Part shown: piece after piece, positions 13,255 to 24,565 of the stretch
How positions within the stretch are numbered: the first letter of the stretch is position 1
Layout of the letters: every line of letters starts with the position of its first letter
Assembly (NCBI GenBank): GCA_950106755.1
Contig: OX467088.1
Span: 4,200,001-4,264,000, forward strand
Length of the DNA: 64,000 nt
Reading direction: 5' to 3'
Source: Climacium dendroides
Taxonomy: Eukaryota > Streptophyta > Bryopsida > Hypnales > Climaciaceae
Notes under the pieces: model-generated
What the model saw: the letters and a program-made list of their open reading frames with translations, nothing else
Told to the model about the DNA's origin: nothing
Databases searched by the model: none
Program-made: the position numbers and the translations under genes

Positions 13255-13685
13255 TTGTTTGGACCTTTGGTATAAAAGTTATAGAATCTTAAAGTTTTTA
13301 TAAATTCAAAAATTTAATTAGATTACCTTTTATTTTGGAAAAAACATCACTGTTACATGGCACGTTCAAACGCCTCAAAACAAAAATCTTGTACTCCTTC
13401 AAAAGAGATTCTATTCATACCAATTTTTTGGCGTTTGGATATACAGTATGAAAATTATAGACTTTTTAAATTAAAAAATTGAATACAATTATACTTCATT
13501 TTGAAAAAACCATAACTTTCACATCTCATGTCCAAATGCCACAAAACAAAGCCCTTGTAGACTATTGTGTATAAAGAGTTCTATCTATTCCAAGAATGCA
13601 ACCTTTCACACTACGGTATAAAAATTGCTGAATTTCATAGTTTTAATGAATTAAATTTATTGAAATATATTTTTATTTTGGTTGT
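13255..13685 (+). repeat. Degenerate tandem repeat, unit about 170-180 bp
   Basis: About 2.5 units are visible. Each contains a gtataaaa(a)tt(a/g) segment, a ttttattttgg segment, a 'cataactttcacat' segment and a 'ccacaaaacaaagcccttgtag' type segment. Related phrases recur at 16085-16170 and 37420-37520, so the unit is also dispersed. No function is visible. Confidence 0.5.
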
Positions 13686-13689
13686 GGCA

Positions 13690-14670
13690 ACAAGCACAGG
13701 GCTCACTAGTATCTATTAAACTAAAATTATAAATGGTTGTACAATTTTAGCATATAGTAAACTTCATACTTTTAGATCATACCAATTTGTTTTTAGTTTT
13801 AAATTTGATCATCTATATACTAAAATCATAAGGACCTCTTTAATATCACAAATGCTATCGTTAATACTAAAGGCTCATGCTTGCTATGCTAGGAATTCAT
13901 TGTATCACATATTAGTAAAATTTTGATATATTTGAATAGAATGCATGATAATGACTTCTTTAAAATAATCATGTTTAATATTTTGTAAAAATATTTTCAA
14001 TCATGCATACATAGAAATCATATTTTCACACAATGTGATATTATAGAAATAGAGTAGTAGTTTGCAATCACTTCTATAATATCACTTTTTACAAAGGATG
14101 ATATTATATAAATAATATAGTTATTGCAATTAAGGTGATATTAAAGAGGATTCATAGGATGATATTATAGAGGTAGCAAATCCATTGCTTCTCTTGGCTT
14201 TATACTTCTTTGCACTTGTGTGATTTTGTGCTTTTGTGAGCTTTAAGCTTTCATGATTTCAATTTTCTATTGCTCCTACCAAATGATTTTGAGAAATTTA
14301 TTCAATTGAAGCAATTTTGGATTCCACAACAATTAAGTTATTCACAAAGTTTTTTGAGATTTATTAGTTTTTTCTTTTCAATTCTTCAATTTGGGTTGCC
14401 CTTTTTTGTAACAATGGAGTCAAATTTCTAATGCATTCTAATGTATGTGTATCTTTTATAGTATTTACCATTGCATATTTTTCATTCATCATTCAATAAA
14501 TTTCTATTGTACATTTCAATATATGCTTACTTATTAAAAAAATTATACAAAGATTTTAGTCATTTTTATTTGAAGATTTATTGAAATTTTTGTTCTGCAT
14601 TCTATCTAATACATAAAAATTCTTATAAAATTCTAATGATGAATGTGTAGCATAGCAAGCGCCAAACACT
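13690..14670 (+). mobile_element. Family B repeat, longer copy
   Basis: The 13-base string gcttgctatgcta at 13879-13891 recurs inverted at 14648-14660, giving inverted ends about 780 bp apart. The right end continues into gccaaacactagt. The interior matches 45905-46430 in reverse complement, apart from an extra 14020-14290 block here. An ACTAGT-flanked subterminal motif is reminiscent of Helitron-like ends, but that is only a suggestion. It is non-coding. Confidence 0.5.
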
Positions 14671-15166
14671 AGTATATAAATAAAAGAGTTGAATTTCTAT
14701 AGAAAATCCAATTGTACAAATATAAAATGTAAAATCCCAATTTTTTACTACAATCTTTGTTTACATTTCAAATGGAATAAAATTATAAGTTTCATGTGTT
14801 ATATGCATCTTTAATTTTAATCAAAATGGTTAGTTAATTAGTGATCAAAATTAGAAAACAAAGTCTTATAATGGATCCTCTTGCATAAACCTCATAAAAA
14901 AATCCACAAAAGAAATTCCAATTTTTTTATTATGTATCAATGAAATAAAATGACTTGTGAAATGTGGTTTAAGAGGCATTTAGAGCTTCCATCTCCTCTA
15001 GGCTATTGCATTATGAAATTGTATTACAAAAAAATATATTGCTCACAAAATGAATAAGGTGGATTTGAATAAAAAAATCATTTAAGTAGGTGGTTCCCTA
15101 ATCTAGTATATTAAGTGTACAACCTACCTTCACATTCTCACCCACTTCAATGATCTTGTTTTCATC
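14671..15166. other. AT-rich gene-free stretch
   Basis: Nothing recognisable was seen. Confidence 0.5.
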
Positions 15167-16032
15167 TTAACCTCTAAAGTTCCAAAGTTCCTACAAAGGG
15201 CTCTTGGAATTTCAAGTAGGCTTGTGTGATTTCAATTTTTGACATGATTAGTGCGTGGGAGCAAAAGTTATGCCACCATGAGTTCAAAAATTATCCCAAA
15301 GGGTAGCCCCAAAAAATCACAAAAAATGAATTTTCTTAATTTTAGTTATTTTTCTCAAAGATTATATTTTTGTCTACATCTGAAGCTTTTATTCATTCTA
15401 TTTGGAATAGTGATGAGAAAGTTATGGACAATCTTGTTTTTCGAGAACTCTAAGTATCTTCTTAAAAAAATAACTCATAGAATTCATTTTTGAATGCAAT
15501 TTTCATATTTAAAAAAAAATTGTTAGACATAGATAAGAGTTTGCTTGTTAGGACAATCTCACTGTTGAGATTATTGTATTTCAATTCCATCTTAAAGTTA
15601 TTAATAGTTTAGTTTCTTTTCAATCCTGAATGTTCTTCTACTTAACAATTTCTAATGAGTGAAAAATAAGCATTTTCTCGGTGAATTTAAAAAAATATTT
15701 TCAACACAATTTTTTATGATAAAAAATTATAAAACCAAAATTAGTAGTGCAAAAATTTTAAGTTAAGAAGATTTAAAGTCAAAAAATTTAGTCAAGCAAG
15801 GAGTAAAAAACTTATTTTCTTCACTTTAAATGCAAATGTCTTGCAATCCATGTATTTAAAGTTTTTGAAATTTATTCCATACATTCTTATGCTAGTCTAG
15901 TGCAAATCCTATGGTAAAATATACAAAAATAAAATAATTTTTAAATTTTTTTCTCTTTGCAATAGAAATAATAGTTTTGACTAATTTTTTATAGAATAAA
16001 TAGAATAAAGGCCTTGGAACTATAGGGGTTAA
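15167..16032 (+). mobile_element. Family A TIR element, full-length copy (866 bp)
   Basis: The copy begins ttaacctctaaagttcc and ends ggaactataggggttaa, a clear imperfect inverted terminus. The internal order matches the other copies: gacatgatta, then ttatatttttgtctacatct, then gagaaagttatggacaatct, then acaatctcactgttgag, then tcttgcaatccatg. No transposase frame is present, so it is likely mobilised in trans if at all. Confidence 0.65.
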
Positions 16033-16084
16033 CTAGAGTGCCCTTTGTTATTGCCATAGTCAAAATAAATGTAAAAACATTTAA

Positions 16085-16288
16085 AAAAAATTTAATGCAT
16101 AAAAACTTTGAAATTCAATATCTTTTATATCAAAGGTTTAAATATTATGAAACAAAGCTTTTGTCTGAAAAAAACATAATTTCAATTGCTCTCATTGTTT
16201 CTCACACTTATATTAAAGTGGGAAAAAAATTTCACCAACAACATGAAGCAAACTCCTAATTCTAACCACAATGGGTTGTTTTACCTTA
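16085..16288 (+). repeat. Right end of the TAAGGTAAA TIR family
   Basis: The stretch from tttctcacacttat to ttttacctta (16288) matches the right part of the element at 32969-33432 and the complement of the left part of 32335-32780. The left end of this copy was not found. Confidence 0.5.
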
Positions 16289-16610
16289 GTAGGCAACCTA
16301 TTTCCAACCATCACCCCTTTTCCAATCTATAGGTTCCTTTTTTTCTATGAAGTTGTAGAGCATTGTGATTGGTTGCAAGGCTATCAATATTGCATCCAGT
16401 CCTTGGTCGATTTTATAGTCAACCTATTGTTAGAAATAGAAAGGTCTATATCATCATTACATGTCAAAAAGAATCTTTTACTAAATGATCAAATTTTTTA
16501 TGATCAAATTTTGGAAAAATATAAAATCCTTCCAAACTCTATTTCTATGTGGGGAAAATTCCTCACTCAATAAAACATGCGCTCCAAATATGCATAATTG
16601 CTTAACCCTT
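16289..16610 (+). repeat. Dispersed repeat family C, copy 1 (possible gene fossil)
   Basis: This matches 33433-33975 and 38380-38905 in order: gattggttgcaa, ttggtcgatttt, agaaatagaaaggtctat, ccaaactctatttcta. An open frame (16271-16573) covers it here. A similar peptide pattern can be read in broken frames in the other copies, for example around YDWLQ and LEIERS. It may descend from a protein-coding element. I do not recognise the family. Confidence 0.45.
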
Positions 16611-17049
16611 CATTGCCTAAGGTCCAAACATGCTTAAAAGCATCCTGGTTTTGCAAGTGTTAAAAGTCTAAATTTCAATAAGGTATGAAAATATCAACTG
16701 TACAATCTTGTTGTGTGCATGTTGTAGATGGTGTGGAACAAATTTGGGGTCATTTGACCGTAGAGATTGGAAAATCATAATGTTTTAGTGTTGGAAAAAG
16801 GTGTTGATTTTTTTTCAAAAACACATTTGGAAGTGAAATTCGATTTCATAACCTACTCAAATGAAAAAACTTCAAACTACCAAGTGATTCAAAACCAGAA
16901 TATAAACACTTTGGTGGAAAAAAATATCATTCAAATGACTCATCGTGTTTGCAAAATGGATTTGAAATGTTAAAAAGCAGTGAAAAAAGTAGAAAAAAAT
17001 CACATCTATAGATAAACCTCCTTCTACTAAAATGCTTCTCAGTTACTCA
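16611..17049. other. AT-rich gene-free stretch
   Basis: A short open frame (16767-16973, plus strand) has no recognisable features. Confidence 0.5.
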
Positions 17050-17545
17050 TAATTTCTTGGATCAATATGAAAATTTAATCACACAAACTAGACTAGTATG
17101 CAAAACTTTTACAACAAAATTATTTAAAACGAACCATCTATGAAGAAGTTATGAGCCGTCAAAGTTCAATATAATGCAAAAATGTTTGGATTTTGAACTT
17201 TGAATTGCTCTCAAACATTCAAAATAGCTTGGATTGACATGAAATTTTTACCATAATAACTAGACCTCATGGGAAACAAAACACAACAATTTTTTTTAAT
17301 TGAAAATGAACATTTGATGAAAAGGATACAAGCCCCCAAAGTTGCAACCATGAGAATACAGTGTGCTGAACTCAAATTGAACTTGTGACTCTTCGAATGG
17401 CTTTCCCAAACTCAATTCGTCTTGGATTGATCTAAAACTTTTACCACACAAACTAGCCTAGTATGCGCAACTTTTACAACGAGTTTTTATTAAGTTTGGA
17501 CATCAGATGCAAAAGTTAGAGCATTTCGAGTTGGATTATTACAAT
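17050..17545 (+). repeat. Degenerate tandem repeat, unit about 190 bp
   Basis: Three partial units start near 17055, 17230 and 17430. Each contains 'cttggattga', a cacaaactag segment and 'aacttttacaac' or a decayed version. No function is visible. Confidence 0.5.
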
Positions 17546-18089
17546 ATGTGAGGACACTTTTTGTCCCCTTCCACGATGAGGGGTTAACTCTTAAGCGCTT
17601 TGACGTCCATATTCTGAACGATGAACAGAGGGCTTGAATTTTGTCCAACTAACTTTTCATTCATTCAATGTGATACTTGAATCTTGAAAAGGCAACCTTC
17701 CTTAATGACCAATTTCATGAAATTGCAGTAAATGGTATTTCTGTACAAAGATATATGCCAAAATGTGTAAAAATTCAAAAAAGGATTGGGGTTTAGTGGT
17801 TGGAAATGGGTCAGTTACCTTATGTGACACAAAAATAGAATGTGACAAGCAAGTTGATGGCTTCAAACTGTAAGAGGAACTGACTCTTTTGAAAAGAGCC
17901 AGTTCTCACAGATCCGTTGAAAAAGACCAAAGAGTGAGTGTTGCAGGCTTGTGTTTTGTATTTTATTTTTTTATCTCTCTCTCTGCCCATGAAATCCCAT
18001 TCCATTTGTTTCAAAAAAAGAAAAAAAAGAGAAAAGCCCAACTGAACTAAAGAGCCATTTTTGAGAGAGAGATAGGAAGACCAAGATTG
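17546..18089. other. Sequence just 5' of the LINE insertion
   Basis: It contains a small palindrome at 17879-17905 (aactgactcttttgaaaaga and its complement) and CT-rich runs. An open frame on the minus strand (17820-18224) crosses the LINE junction, so it is not a gene. No gene is seen. Confidence 0.5.
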
Positions 18090-18104
18090 AAATGGAAGGA
18101 TGTT
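18090..18104. repeat. LINE target-site duplication, left copy
   Basis: The string aaatggaaggatgtt is repeated exactly at 29042-29056, right after the A-rich LINE tail. The leading As are ambiguous with the tail, so at least 13 bp are duplicated. Confidence 0.9.
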
Positions 18105-18370
18105 GGCAGCATTGTTGCGATGCACGCTGCGCGTACAAGACAGGGGAGCACCATGGAGCGCCGGAGCCGTCTCCACTTCAGGGCGACAATTTTGAGCGCA
18201 GATCAATGATACGTGGTACTCCATTTAATTTGTGATCCCAATCTTCGTCTGAGCGTAGTGATTTGGCTGTATTTTTTTACTCTAAGTGCCTTCGGGGCCG
18301 ATGAGCAGAAGAAGGTGGGGACGGGAAGATATCTACGTTAGGGTTAGGGTTTGAAACATGGTTTGGGGAA

Positions 18371-21126
18371 ATGGCGTCATATGCTGACACAATCAGATTG
18401 GCACATGTGCTAGTGAGCCAGACGGTGTCAGGCGCAGCACGGGAGCGAGATTCGACGATCAGGGAGGAAAGCTTGGTCGAACCAGAGTTAATCGCGGCCA
18501 TCTCCAATATGGGAAGGAACGATCGATTTCATCCCACAATAGCCAGGCCAGGGAAGGAGCTCCCAACAGGATTCAAACGGAGCAATGCAGGGTTTCTCAT
18601 CAACACAACGGCATTGAAGGTAACTGTTAACTAAGAACTTGTCAGGAAAGAAACTGAGTACCTTCAAAAGCATGCTATTGTGGCCTATTTCGTTGGAGGT
18701 AAACCTGCTCAAGATGTTATGGGGATTTGGATCCGCAGCTTACAAGTTGTGGTTGGTGAGTGGGTTGGATTGGGAAGGGACCTAGGGTGGGTCTTCTTCC
18801 AGGTTCTTAGCAGAAAACACAAAATCACTCAAAAGCTGTTGACACTCACGCCTCACTGTACAAGGTGGGGTACGTGTATCCTACAAACTTGGACCCCATG
18901 ATTCAATGCTAACAAACCTATGGGGCTGCAAGTTCCGACTTGGGTTACATTGAAGGATATACCTGGTGAGTTTCTTGGAGTCGTAGCAGAGCTTACAGGA
19001 GGGCTGGGAACCGTTCTTGGGGTTGACAATCGTAACAAGTTTACATCTGACCAACGCTTCTGTGTTGGTCTTGCATCTAGATGCGGATAATAAACGCAAG
19101 TCGAGGTCATGAATGACTTCATGGGGAAGGTTTCAATAATTAAAATTGATTATTGTAACTTACCCATCCGATGCCGATTGTGTCTAACAACAGACCACCT
19201 CATAAAGGATTGCATCAACCGCAACGGGAAACACAAAGTATCAACGTCATCGAGTAAAGCAACTGTGGGGGAACAGAGTGGTGATATTGACAGCACTAGG
19301 GGTGGCAGGATGGTGGCAGAGAGTGATCGTAATTTGCCTGGACCACCTCCACTAGTGCCAGGCCAACAACCTGCTCGCTTCACCTCTCAAGCAAGTGCTC
19401 AGACAGTCGGGGGTAGTAATACCACGCTAGGAGGGATACGTCTGGGAATTGGTAAGCAAGATGTGGCTAACAGCTCACTCCCACTCGTGGTGGATACCTC
19501 ACCGGGTGCCCAAGTACAAGATGGCAACTATACCAAAAGCGGTAAGAGTGATTCACGGTCTAGACTTACACCGGAATTTGAGTGGAATGGCTGGGAGAAG
19601 GTGATGCGTGGACCCAAAGTCCGGGGATCTAGTATTGCAAATTAGAGAGTAAGGGCTCGAGTCATGGAAAAGGAGTCCATAAGAATCTTACCTGCAACAA
19701 CCAAGGAGTGCACCACACCAGAAGGGTCAACCGGCCACGATCCATCCTCACGCCGAGTAGCAGAGAATCCGTCCACTGATGGTACAACGAGCAGCACAGG
19801 GCGAGCTAGTCCCGATCCAGTGGTAGTGGGTAGACTTGGGTGGGCCAGTACTGGTCCAATGGATGGTAGTGTAGTGGACAAATCAGGGAGTATCAACCCC
19901 AGTGGTCTGGTGGGTGGTCTAGAGAGAGGCAGTTTTGGAGCAGTGGGTGATGCAGGGAGAGTCAACAACAGAAAGGAGGCTGGAGCAGAGAAAGCCAACC
20001 GCTCAGCCATCGTCGGGCAGGAAGAACGCAGCAGAAGGTTGGACGATCCGTGTGTGAGCACAGCTCAGGGAGCAGAGTTTAATCCTACTGAAGCAGGAGC
20101 AATGTCCGGAGTTGCTATCGAAGGAGGTGGGGCAGTTGATGCCACAGCATTTGTTGGTCAAGCTTAGGCAGCTTCAGCCAATGCACTGTCTGACAGCCTG
20201 CAACTCCCCTGTGAACAACAACAAGCTAATAGCTTGCCACAGGTATTAGGAATTTTTGAAATTGAATTACCTGATGTCTTGGCCAATATGGGGCATGGTG
20301 GTGTGTCTAGTAATATGATTGTGGTGGAGGAGACGGGGTTAATTGGTGACCAAGTAATGACACAGATGGATGAACAAAGTGGAGGACGACCTAGTATCGA
20401 TTTGAATGGTATGGCTCAGGATCCTTCAGAATCTATATTTGGAGGAAGTTCAAATAGGATGCTTATGGCAGGCCCAAGTCACCTTCAAATTGTCCAGAAT
20501 CCAATAGAACATATTCAACCAAGATTGCATAACTCAACACCTCACACATCAGGTGAAGGGTGGTCATTACACTCTCTTCTTGGACACTTGCAGTTAGAGT
20601 TTATGGAATGGTTTAGAGAGAAGTGTGAGCTTTAAGGTAGTGGTGGGTTTTTCACGCCCCAACCCAAGAGACGGTCAGGTGTGCAAATTCAAAGAAGGCA
20701 CTACAAGAAAACCTGTCCAAATTGATAGAAAGTCGTCCTAATTGACAGAAATCAGCCCCTCCTAATTGATAGAAAATTGATAGATTTTTGTCAATTTGGA
20801 CAATTTTCTGTCAATTCGGACAGTTTTTTATCCTAATTGACAGAAACTTGTCAAATTTTTGTAGATTAGGAGGGGTTGATTTCTGTCAATTAGGACGACT
20901 TTCTCTTGTAGTGAGGGCAAATATTTCTTCTTCAAGACTTCAGTTACAATGGCAGGCTGACATTTCCTCTTCAGCAAGACGTCTTCGCACATCACTCCTT
21001 CAAGTGAGGAGAAGCACATCTAGTAGGTCAAAAGGCAGTGAGTCGATTTCTACGAGGAGTCCAGAAGGGAGGGTTGCACCAAGGGGCCCATTGATGTTTC
21101 ATCCTGATCCTCAACCATTAGAATGA
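18371..21126 (+). pseudogene. LINE ORF1 (DUF4283-like, CCHC zinc knuckle), broken
   Basis: Nucleic-acid-binding protein of the LINE. The whole ORF stays in one frame from the ATG at 18371 to 20698, interrupted only by point stops near 18632, 18899, 19088, 19643, 20165 and 20633. After the CACTA MITE (215 bp plus a 3 bp duplication) the frame shifts, and removing the MITE puts 20914-21126 back in register. The DUF4283-like part lies at about 18640-19170 and includes VAYFVGGKPAQDVMGIWI and VTLKDIPGEFLGVVAEL. The zinc knuckle follows at about 19170-19210 (CRLCLTTDHLIKDC). The C-terminal half is low-complexity and rich in Gly, Ser and Thr, as is common in plant L1 ORF1. The stop codon TGA overlaps the ORF2 ATG. 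It is not functional as it stands. Confidence 0.88.
20699..20913. mobile_element. CACTA-type MITE (215 bp) inside LINE ORF1
   Basis: It begins CACTACAAGAAAA and ends TTTCTCTTGTAGTG, the classic En/Spm terminus. It is flanked by a 3 bp duplication, agg (20696-20698 and 20914-20916). The interior is two-fold symmetric, with repeats of tcctaattgacagaaa and its complement, so the whole element can fold back. It has no coding capacity. It must be younger than the LINE copy it interrupts. Confidence 0.93.
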
Positions 21127-22147
21127 TAGTCACAATACTTTCCCAAAACCTTCAGGGAGTTAATTGCCCTTCGAAGGTTGATATTGTTAAGAATTATTTC
21201 TGGATAGTCAAATCAAGCTTGGATGTCCTTTGTTTCTAGGAACATCGTCTTAGAGGCGATAGATTACTGGCATTTGGTCAGGTCATTTGGCCACGAGCCA
21301 AGTTTTATTGTTTAGAAGCCTCAATAGGTTATGGGCACAGTTTGGGTGAAGTTGGGGCAGGAAAAGGCGGAGTGTGTATGAAGGTCGCGCCAGGCATTCA
21401 ACATATGATATCTTCTTCATTCTCTAGATGTGGGAGGGTGCAATGGGTGCGTTTACAAGGAACGCCTAGAGAGGACCTATCAATTTTCAATGTATAAACC
21501 TCTACATCAACACATGAGCGTATAGAACTTTGGGCAGAGCTCTTAGCTAATCTTGATAAGGATTGTAGGTGGATTATGGGTGGTGATTGGAACTTTGTGG
21601 AAAATGGGATAGATAAGTCCAGCATGTGTGGTAAGCTTATCTCTGACAATGAGCGACAATCATTTGGAATGCTATTAAGGGCCCTTAATCTGGAGGAGCA
21701 TTTTCCCACTAATAATCCCATTAAGTTTACATGGGATAATAGGAGGAGGGATGGGTTGAGGATCTTGGCTTGTTTGGACCGTTTCTACTCTTTCCAATCT
21801 TATGGAGGCTGTCCTAGTCCAATGCTAGAATATTTTATTAAGGGGGATAGTAATCACTCTGATCACCTACCGGTATGGGGGAAATTTCGACTCCATACCA
21901 TCACCCCTAGGAAGTCCTCCTACAAAATGAACAACCGATATTTAGAAGACAATTTAGTGAGGGCTAGAATCACTCGAATCTGGGGGATGAACGAGGGTGG
22001 AGGATTTTTTGGTAAGCTCTGCAAGGCAGTGAAATACTACAAGGAATACTGTCTTAGAGCGGCAAAGGTGCAAAGAGAGGTGGAAGCCCACCTAAGGGTC
22101 CAAATGGCAGAAGCAGTGGAAGCCCTCCAGGCAAACCCTAGTGATAT
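21123..22147 (+). pseudogene. LINE ORF2, N-terminal endonuclease part, broken
   Basis: APE-type endonuclease that nicks the target DNA to prime reverse transcription. The ATG at 21123 overlaps the ORF1 stop (ATGA). Recognisable endonuclease motifs are SQNLQG near the N-terminus, EHR just after a TAG at 21237, GGDWNFV at about 21580 and SDHLPV at about 21860. A second stop, TAA, lies at 21495. The frame then runs open to the junction with the 3.44 kb insertion at 22148. Its continuation lies at 25594 in the matching frame once the insertion is removed. Confidence 0.88.
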
Positions 22148-22448
22148 TGTGACAACTCATATTTTTTATTTTTATTTGTTTACCTTTTTGAGTGAACCAG
22201 AAATTAGAAATAGGTATCCGGATTCATCTAAAGAGAAAGATAAATCCAAAAAAATAGTCACAAAAGGACCGTACGAAACTAATCCAGTTTTAGGTAGAAG
22301 CGGATCGGAATAGATTTCCAACCGGATAGTATTTCCAACCGGATAGTATTTCCAACCGGAATCGGGTTGACCGGATTGGAGAGAACCGGATGTCAAGAAC
22401 CGGACCGGATATCCGACCGGTTATAAAGACAGTCCAGGGCGTCAGGAC

Positions 22449-22457
22449 TATATAAAG
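22449..22457 (+). promoter_or_regulatory. TATA-like box upstream of the gag-like frame
   Basis: TATATAAAG lies about 310 bp upstream of the ATG at 22766, just after a cluster of CCGGA motifs (22318-22425). A promoter role is inferred from position only. Confidence 0.45.
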
Positions 22458-22765
22458 CCTGACCCTACCCATTTTCAGGTCTCTGGTTTTCCACGTGTTG
22501 TCATTTCCTGACTTAGCGCCTGACGTTTTTATCGTTGACCACAGCAAGGAGAGAAAGTACAAGAGGGTCCGGAAGAGAGTGAGGGGTGTGAGAGGAGAGA
22601 TCTCCTCCGGACATGAGTGGGTGAGACCTTGAGTGCGAGCGGATACGTGAGAGACTGAGAGTATGAGCACGCCAGTAGGTTAGTTTACAGGCGGAGTGGA
22701 ACATCTGAGTGTCGGCGCTCCCTTGTTAGGACTGTAGAGAGTGAAAACCGGGTAGAGCTACCCTC

Positions 22766-24440
22766 ATGCCGCGGCTGAACCGGAAGAGAGGTTCTAACAC
22801 CCCGCCCCCGAGTGAAGTAAAGCTTAGAAAAGTGGTTCCGGTCATGCCGACCAAGGAACCGGAACAAGGAGAACTCAAAGAGGATTTATCGTTGATGGGT
22901 TGTCAAGGGTTAGCTTTGAAACCTTGGGGTTTTAAAGATGAGAGGATGATTAGAGAAATCCTGAGTGGCATATCGAATCAGTTCGATAACACCCTGAGAG
23001 GGAATCCGGTCCAATGGACCGAGGCTTTGTGGCGGGACATATACGGATTCCGGCCAGGAGGACTCGGACTTGCCAGCCGGAAGGATGATTTCGTCCAGGG
23101 CAAGTTCGGAAGCATAGTGAATCCGAAGGACGGCTACGCGGTAGAAGACTGCCTCGATGACCGGGAGCGTCGCCTGCTCTAGTTCCTGGTTCCGGTTCTG
23201 CATCCGGAAAAGCCCACCAGGGTGACTATCACCCTGGCTAACACGATCTTCGGAGCGCTGAGCGGAACCCGGAAAGTAGACTGGGGCCGGATCTTCTTTG
23301 ATCTGGTGTCCCAGCTTACTACAAGAGTGGGGAGAAGTAGGGCTACCCCACTGTGCCCTTATGTGTACCACCTCTACCAGCAACAAGAACTGCTGACGGA
23401 AGTGGAGCTGAAGGTGTGGAAGGCCCAAGAGCGGACCATGAAGTACGGCGAATCCGAGTCCGACCAAGAAGCGGATTCCGGAAACGAAATCGAGGAGGAG
23501 GAAGAAGAAGAAGAGGAAGAGGAGGAACCGTATGTCCCCGCCAAGAGGCAGAAGACCACACCGACTCGGAATCGAGGAACGCCCCCGGGACATTCGTCCG
23601 CGCAGAGGGGAGACTCCAACCGGACCGGATGTGGCATCCGGATCGGGAACCGCAGATCCGTTCGACGAGTTGGTTGGGATCCTCTGCGGAATCCGGGCGG
23701 ATTGGGAAGTTAAGAAGCGGACGCTCGGGGAGATCGCGGAATTAATTGGAGCAGAACCGGATAGTCAGTTGCCGCGGAAGGTAGTTGAGAGTGTTATCAA
23801 TCCGGATGAGCTCCGGAAGATGAAGGAGGACAGCAAGCGACAGTACGATGAGGTGGACACCCTCAAGGCCGAACTTTTCGCGTTGCTCGAGAACGCCACC
23901 GCGACAAAGGAGATGGCAGAGGAAATGAAGAAGTTGGCCGCAGAAGTGAAGGACGTGCTTGGAGGACCCGGAGCCGCAGTCACCAAGGCACGCCTGTTCG
24001 AAGAGGAGGTGCACAAGGACAAGAAGATATCCGGAACCAGGGTGGTGCACATCCTCACCGATTTTGAGGAGCAGATAGAGAAGCTCCTATCCAAGGCACG
24101 GGAGTCAGCGGACCGGATCGTGGAGAGCAGCCAGAAGTTGACAGAAGTTCCGGTCCGGCTCTCTGAAATTTCTCTTCCGGACTTGTTTCCGGAAGACGTA
24201 GCTCATGAACCGGGAAAGGACAAGACGCCCTAGTCAAGTAGGGCAAAAAAGGAGACGCCCTCGACCGGACATCAGCCAATAAATTTAGACTCCCCGGAAA
24301 CTGAGGAAGATCACCCGGCTCTACCTACGGATGGGGAACAGAACCGGAATCTAAATGAGGTCTTCGAGCAGTTGGAGAGACCTGATGAGAGCCCTACCAT
24401 TGGATCCCGAGTGTATGAGACGGAACATGAAGGATTGTAA
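22766..24440 (+). pseudogene. Gag-like 'putative plant transposon' protein (PF20167-like), broken
   Basis: The frame runs from the ATG at 22766 to the TAA at 24438-24440, about 555 codons. It is interrupted by a TAG at 23180 (probably from CAG), one frameshift between about 23550 and 23620, and a TAG at 24231. The N-terminal half resembles the plant domain often called 'putative plant transposon protein' (Transposase_32). Examples are KPWGFKDERMIREILSG, a WxxxLWRDIYGF-type segment, and LVPVLHPEKPTRVTITLAN followed by IFGALSGTRKVDWGRIFFDL. Next come an acidic Glu run (about 23490-23530), a basic KRQK patch, and a long charged, probably coiled-coil region (about 23700-24170). No protease, reverse transcriptase or integrase is present. 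The family assignment is from memory of the pattern. Confidence 0.6.
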
Positions 24441-24556
24441 AAATAGGACTTATAGATAGGAACCGGAATAGAATCCGGTTAGGATAAGGTAGGACCGGAT
24501 TGTCAGCGCCTTCAGAGGTGGAAATCATGTATTCACTTTTTGCTTTTTGCTTTTTG

Positions 24557-24565
24557 TATATAAAA
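24557..24565 (+). promoter_or_regulatory. Second TATA-like box within the LTR-type element
   Basis: TATATAAAA follows the repeated phrase tttttgc and precedes about 1 kb of non-coding sequence that ends at the element terminus. That is the arrangement of a U3-R-U5 promoter inside an LTR. The role is inferred from context. Confidence 0.45.

Noticed and set aside
17820..18224. 134-codon open frame on the minus strand
   Set aside because: It spans the junction between flanking DNA and the LINE 5' end, so it was created by the insertion.
22766..24440. Calling the gag-like frame a host gene
   Set aside because: It lies wholly inside an insertion with LTR-type ends and a target duplication, and carries two stops and a frameshift.
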